Shown here: piece after piece, positions 52,080 through 54,908 of the stretch
Layout of the letters: every line of letters begins with the position of its first letter
Position numbering within the stretch: position 1 is the stretch's first letter
Virus record (IMG/VR): IMGVR_UViG_3300015245_000530
Span: 1 to 54,908 of that record
Direction: 5' to 3' (one strand)
Source of the DNA: a virus
DNA length: 54,908 nucleotides
Position numbers and translations under genes: made by a program
Notes under the pieces: generated by a model
Seen by the model: the letters and a program-made list of their open reading frames with translations, nothing else
Databases searched by the model: none
What the model was told of the DNA's origin: nothing

Positions 52080-52987
52080 CAAAACCCGCCAAATGTATGG
52101 TAGTTTGCACTCACGTTTGACGATTGCGTGCTGGAAAAATTAGTACCCCACACCCCAGCTCCGCTTATCTGTCCAACATAGTTGCTCCCGTTTCCGTCAT
52201 TTCCTATAAAGATAGCATTCTGCGCCAAAGCCAAAGCGCCACAGTTACCCGTGGTGTTGCTTCCGTCTACGTTTATTGCCGCATTCGGCGAGGTATTCCC
52301 TACCGCCGTAGCAGCATGCCAAGCACCACTTGTCGATGCTTTCAACAAATCAGATCCGCAAAAAGCGGAATTTTCAGGTGTATTATAAAAGTATAGACCT
52401 GCGTTAGTCCCACCTGTTTTCGTGGCAACGAGTGCTCCTCCGGACGCTCCTGTTGCAGTATCTTTGTAGGAAACGCTTACCGTCCATGGTTGAGAGACGG
52501 ACACGCCCCCATTCCATGCCACCTTCGTCAAAAAACTGCCGCTGGCAAACACCATGCACGCGTGTCCGTTCTGACAATTAAACAAAATGGTCGGACGCGT
52601 GGCCTCTGTGGGGTTCGTGGCATCGTTAGAATTTCCTGTCTGATCGTAGGCGGTCTTGATTGTGCACGTAACGACGCTGCAATGAGATGCGCCTATCAAT
52701 CCATCGACAACGGTACCTGATGAATTAAAAACAAGGTCTCCGCAAGATGCATCTGCAACGAGACAGACATTGAACGCCAATCCTCCGCCGCTCGCATAAG
52801 CTGCTGTGTATGCCTGTGCACCCCAAAATGTTAGAGCGCTTCCCACAACATCGCCGGGACCCTGAAAAGCCGCAATTCCGCTCCCCGCTCCACCAACTCC
52901 CGTCAATGTCAATTGCGCGCGCGGCTGCACGAGCGCCACGCCAAGCAGAAGGAGCGCAAAGCCGGTGGCGAAGAGGGAGCGGTTCAT
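52079..52987 (-). CDS. Exported arabinofuranosidase/LamG-like protein
   Basis: 302 residues from the ATG at 52987. Signal peptide (RSLFATGFALLLLGVALV). Residues 40-170 resemble the catalytic beta-sandwich of alpha-L-arabinofuranosidase B-like proteins: ALTFWGAQAYTAAYASGGGL, CGDLVFNSSGTVV, CTIKTAYDQTGNSNDATNPT, TILFNCQNGHACMVFASGSF, with paired cysteines. The C-terminal half is a LamG-like jelly roll (NAAINVDGSNTTGNC; NAIFIGNDGNGSNYVGQISG). Catalytic residues cannot be confirmed. Probably binds or trims an envelope or environmental polysaccharide. Same operon as the beta-helix gene. Confidence 0.65.
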   Translation of the reverse strand: MNRSLFATGFALLLLGVALVQPRAQLTLTGVGGAGSGIAAFQGPGDVVGSALTFWGAQAYTAAYASGGGLAFNVCLVADASCGDLVFNSSGTVVDGLIGASHCSVVTCTIKTAYDQTGNSNDATNPTEATRPTILFNCQNGHACMVFASGSFLTKVAWNGGVSVSQPWTVSVSYKDTATGASGGALVATKTGGTNAGLYFYNTPENSAFCGSDLLKASTSGAWHAATAVGNTSPNAAINVDGSNTTGNCGALALAQNAIFIGNDGNGSNYVGQISGAGVWGTNFSSTQSSNVSANYHTFGGF

Positions 52988-52989
52988 TG

Positions 52990-53934
52990 CTACTTCCAAT
53001 CAATATTTACCACAAACGTAGCCGCCGCCGGCGATGTATCGTCGTTTGCTGCAATGCCAGTCACTACGCAATAGCTAATACCGGTCGAGAATTGCGCATC
53101 GATCACGGTTCCTATCGCGCCGGCGCCGTTGGCAGCAGTCGAGGCCGCAGGAATCATAATTTGCTTAACAATTGTATCGCTGGCACAGGTCGGAGATGAT
53201 GCTTTGTCGTAAAACTTCAACCAAGCTGGGGCGGAACCTATACCAAATACCTGTACGGCATGAACTATGCCAGAGGACGGCTTGAGGTTGGTCGCATTGT
53301 CGTTGTTCGCAGCAACGAACCATTTCGGCGTCCAACCTCCTGCCGTAAATGCCACATTACCGCTTGTATTGCACAAGGTCGGATCATAGGGCTTGACAGG
53401 GAGGTGCTGAATGAACGGCGTGACAGAACCCGACCCGGTAATCGCAGTCGTCAGTCTTATACGAATGCTGCGATAACCCTGCGTAAAAATTACGAAGGGC
53501 TCATCGGTGCTTGCAACCAGCGTATAAGGGTTGGTGCGATTTAGACAAGCGGACTGCGCGGCCATGAAGAATTGAACGGGGATGATAATTGGCGCGCCTG
53601 CCAATCCGTCAGTATAGGTACCGTCGTATGTGCCCTCGAAGGTGACGGCTCCAACCGTAATCGTGCTCGTCTGAATCAATTGCACGCTGATAGCCGGCGA
53701 TCCGGAATTATTCCAGATTACCTGTGATGTATTTACGGCTGTACCAGAATTCCATGCCGCGCCGGTAATAAGTGCCGCGGCTGGCGTGACCATAGGTGAC
53801 AGAACGCCACCGCCAATATCTTTGGTTGCGGGTGTAGTACCTGACCCGCCGGTGATCTGTACGGCATTGTCGGCCGCCATGGCGTGACTGAACAACGTCA
53901 GTACGGCGAGTAACCCAAACAATGATTGCTTCAT
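52990..53934 (-). CDS. Exported hypothetical structural-like protein
   Basis: 314 residues from the ATG at 53934 (GGTGA upstream). Signal peptide (MKQSLFGLLAVLTLFSHAMA). The mature protein is strand-rich, with GTYDGTYTDGLAGAPIIIPV, FVIFTQGYRSIRIRLTTAI and YCVVTGIAANDDTSPAAATF, the kind of sequence found in many Hyphomicrobiales prophage right-arm proteins with unknown function. The C-terminus ends in VVNIDWK. Less GC-rich than the virion genes. Possibly attached to the cell surface or the virion after export. Confidence 0.6.
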   Translation of the reverse strand: MKQSLFGLLAVLTLFSHAMAADNAVQITGGSGTTPATKDIGGGVLSPMVTPAAALITGAAWNSGTAVNTSQVIWNNSGSPAISVQLIQTSTITVGAVTFEGTYDGTYTDGLAGAPIIIPVQFFMAAQSACLNRTNPYTLVASTDEPFVIFTQGYRSIRIRLTTAITGSGSVTPFIQHLPVKPYDPTLCNTSGNVAFTAGGWTPKWFVAANNDNATNLKPSSGIVHAVQVFGIGSAPAWLKFYDKASSPTCASDTIVKQIMIPAASTAANGAGAIGTVIDAQFSTGISYCVVTGIAANDDTSPAAATFVVNIDWK

Positions 53935-53939
53935 GTTGT

Positions 53940-54155
53940 TCACCATAGCAATAGGACGAAGTATTGGGAGTTGCAGGCTTGCGAAAAGTCGAGCGCGTTG
54001 GAACAACCGCCCCCGCCACCGCCGCCGCTCGATCCCGTTGCGCTACTGCTCGGCCCGATCGGCACCAGCGATCCAGGTCCAATGCTGGGGCGATTGAACT
54101 GCGCCATGACGTGACCGGCCCATATAAGCGAGAGCAGCACCAGAACCGTTCTCAT
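53940..54155 (-). CDS. Small exported Gly/Ser-rich protein
   Basis: 71 residues from the ATG at 54155, overlapping the previous stop. Signal peptide (RTVLVLLSLIWAGHVMAQ), then a proline-containing linker (RPSIGPGSLVPIGPSSSATG), a run of glycines and CSNALDFSQACNSQYFVLLL with two cysteines. The C-terminal pattern recurs in prophage proteins of related bacteria, as I recall. Function unknown. Confidence 0.6.
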   Translation of the reverse strand: MRTVLVLLSLIWAGHVMAQFNRPSIGPGSLVPIGPSSSATGSSGGGGGGGCSNALDFSQACNSQYFVLLLW

Positions 54156-54616
54156 GACAAATCCTGGATGTTGACGTTCACATCGCAGGTGAGCGCCGTC
54201 GCATTCGCGACCGTGATACGCACGAACAGAGAGGCCGCCGTCAGCCGTGTCGTGGCTACCGTACCGGCCAACGTCATCGGCAGGATGATTGCCGCTGAGG
54301 TCGCTCCCGTGACCGTACCGGCCGCGACGAGGTTCGTGCCCGTCCCGCCAGCGGCGGTCCAAAGTCCTACCTGAGCAAGCACGGGTGTTGCGGAACAATT
54401 CGTGACCCTAATATTGGTCACCACATACGCTGTCACCCACGCGGGAACGGTGATCGTTGCGTTGTCGCCTGTCGCCGCAAAGTTGACTGTGCGGGCTGTG
54501 AGGTTGCCGACCGCCTGCGCAGGCGCATTGACGGCCTGAGTAATTGGACCCGCGGCCCAGCTTTGCGAGCCGAACAGCAGTGCTGCGATGATGGATAGGG
54601 GTCTGATGTTCAACAT
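54152..54616 (-). CDS. Exported strand-rich protein
   Basis: 154 residues. Signal peptide (PLSIIAALLFGSQSWA) and a mature beta-rich part (NFAATGDNATITVPAWVTAY; VVTNIRVTNCSATPVLAQVG; TSAAIILPMTLAGTVATTRL; SLFVRITVANATALTCDVNV), with two cysteines that could bridge. It looks like a single beta-sandwich domain. Overlaps its upstream and downstream neighbours by a few bases in the same polycistron. Confidence 0.6.
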   Translation of the reverse strand: MLNIRPLSIIAALLFGSQSWAAGPITQAVNAPAQAVGNLTARTVNFAATGDNATITVPAWVTAYVVTNIRVTNCSATPVLAQVGLWTAAGGTGTNLVAAGTVTGATSAAIILPMTLAGTVATTRLTAASLFVRITVANATALTCDVNVNIQDLS

Positions 54617-54908
54617 CCTGAGACTCCCGATCCGATGTTATCCACTACGGTGACCGGCGTCGTCGAGGTCCCGGCGTAAATGATGACTTTTGCAGTTCCG
54701 GCATTCGTTCCGCACACCGCCTCGAACTTGGCGAATCCCGCGCCGGGCGCCGATCCTGATGCGGTTATTTTAGGAAGACCAATCTCACCCGCAGCAAGCG
54801 TTGCACTCGCCGACGACCCGAGCAAGACCGTGGCGCCACCGCATGCTCCCGCATTGTCGTAGAGAACTTGTCCATTCGTGGCGCCGCATGCATTGACAAC
54901 GCCCGTTG
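54610..54908 (-). CDS. Fibre-like protein, 3' part (right-edge partial)
   Basis: About 98 residues; the frame is open to the right edge, so the start lies outside. Seen: NACGATNGQVLYDNAGACGG, then ATVLLGSSASATLAAGEIGL, KITASGSAPGAGFAKFEAVC and VIIYAGTSTTPVTVVDNIGS, ending VSGC. The CGATNGQVLYDNxG motif is found in repeated form in tail-fibre or collagen-like phage proteins. Overlaps the next gene by seven bases. Probably the downstream end of a longer fibre or exported protein. Confidence 0.6.
   Translation of the reverse strand, partial: TGVVNACGATNGQVLYDNAGACGGATVLLGSSASATLAAGEIGLPKITASGSAPGAGFAKFEAVCGTNAGTAKVIIYAGTSTTPVTVVDNIGSGVSGC

Noticed and set aside
1-54908. CRISPR arrays, rRNA, tRNA genes, insertion sequences or a reverse transcriptase/DGR
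   Set aside because: I looked for repeat-spacer periodicity, conserved tRNA arms, transposase signatures and RT motifs next to the duplicated fibre genes, and saw none.

Overview
The window is GC-rich (apart from a few AT-richer islands) and reads almost entirely as a temperate, long-tailed (siphovirus-like) phage of an alphaproteobacterium. Three things point to Hyphomicrobiales or a close relative: a Rhodobacter-GTA-like tail-tip gene set (DUF2460, DUF2163, NlpC/P60, Phage-tail_3 hub), an Omp25/Omp31-type porin, and densely packed genes with ATGA/TGATG overlaps. The left edge carries the 3' end of a thiolase gene, the only clearly chromosomal gene, so the window probably starts in host DNA and enters the prophage between about 392 and 592. 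The right edge ends inside an open reading frame. No integrase, terminase subunit or recognisable CI-type repressor is visible, so the element must continue beyond the right edge.

Layout. (1) 592-4426, minus strand: an early operon with an HTH-like protein, an RMF-like protein, two conserved phage hypotheticals, RusA resolvase, a PD-(D/E)XK-like protein and an MT-A70 adenine methyltransferase. (2) 4427-4886: a divergent control region with ten copies of the octamer CAGRGACA or its complement. (3) 4887-21231, plus strand: a long early operon with an SMC-like ATPase, an amber-interrupted HNH endonuclease, a RecE-like nuclease, a conserved protein that may be its annealing partner, a DnaQ-like exonuclease, a ParB-like protein, a DUF5131 protein, an ASCH/PUA-like protein and many small proteins, several with zinc-ribbon cysteine patterns. 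(4) 21185-25107, minus strand: the lysis region, with small membrane proteins, a GH19 endolysin and an outer-membrane beta-barrel gene with its own terminator. (5) 25161-50433, minus strand: virion genes. In transcription order these are a portal-MuF fusion, small proteins, prohead protease, major capsid protein, a GIY-YIG homing endonuclease, connector and completion proteins, major tail protein, frameshifted tail chaperones, tape measure, distal tail, a diheme c-type cytochrome, hub, NlpC/P60 peptidase, the large tip protein, a 34-residue tip-like protein and three tail-fibre-like proteins. (6) 50538-54908, minus strand: an AT-richer block of five signal-peptide or fibre-like proteins lying where terminase genes would normally be.

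How it works together: region 2 probably decides between the two early operons. Regions 1 and 3 supply recombination, DNA modification and host-takeover functions. Regions 4-6 form one late, leftward unit for head, tail, adsorption and lysis. The most unusual cargo is the diheme DUF1111 cytochrome between distal-tail and hub genes, the porin in the lysis region, the block of exported proteins upstream of the portal, and a homing endonuclease inserted at the capsid gene's 3' end with a recoded capsid C-terminus.
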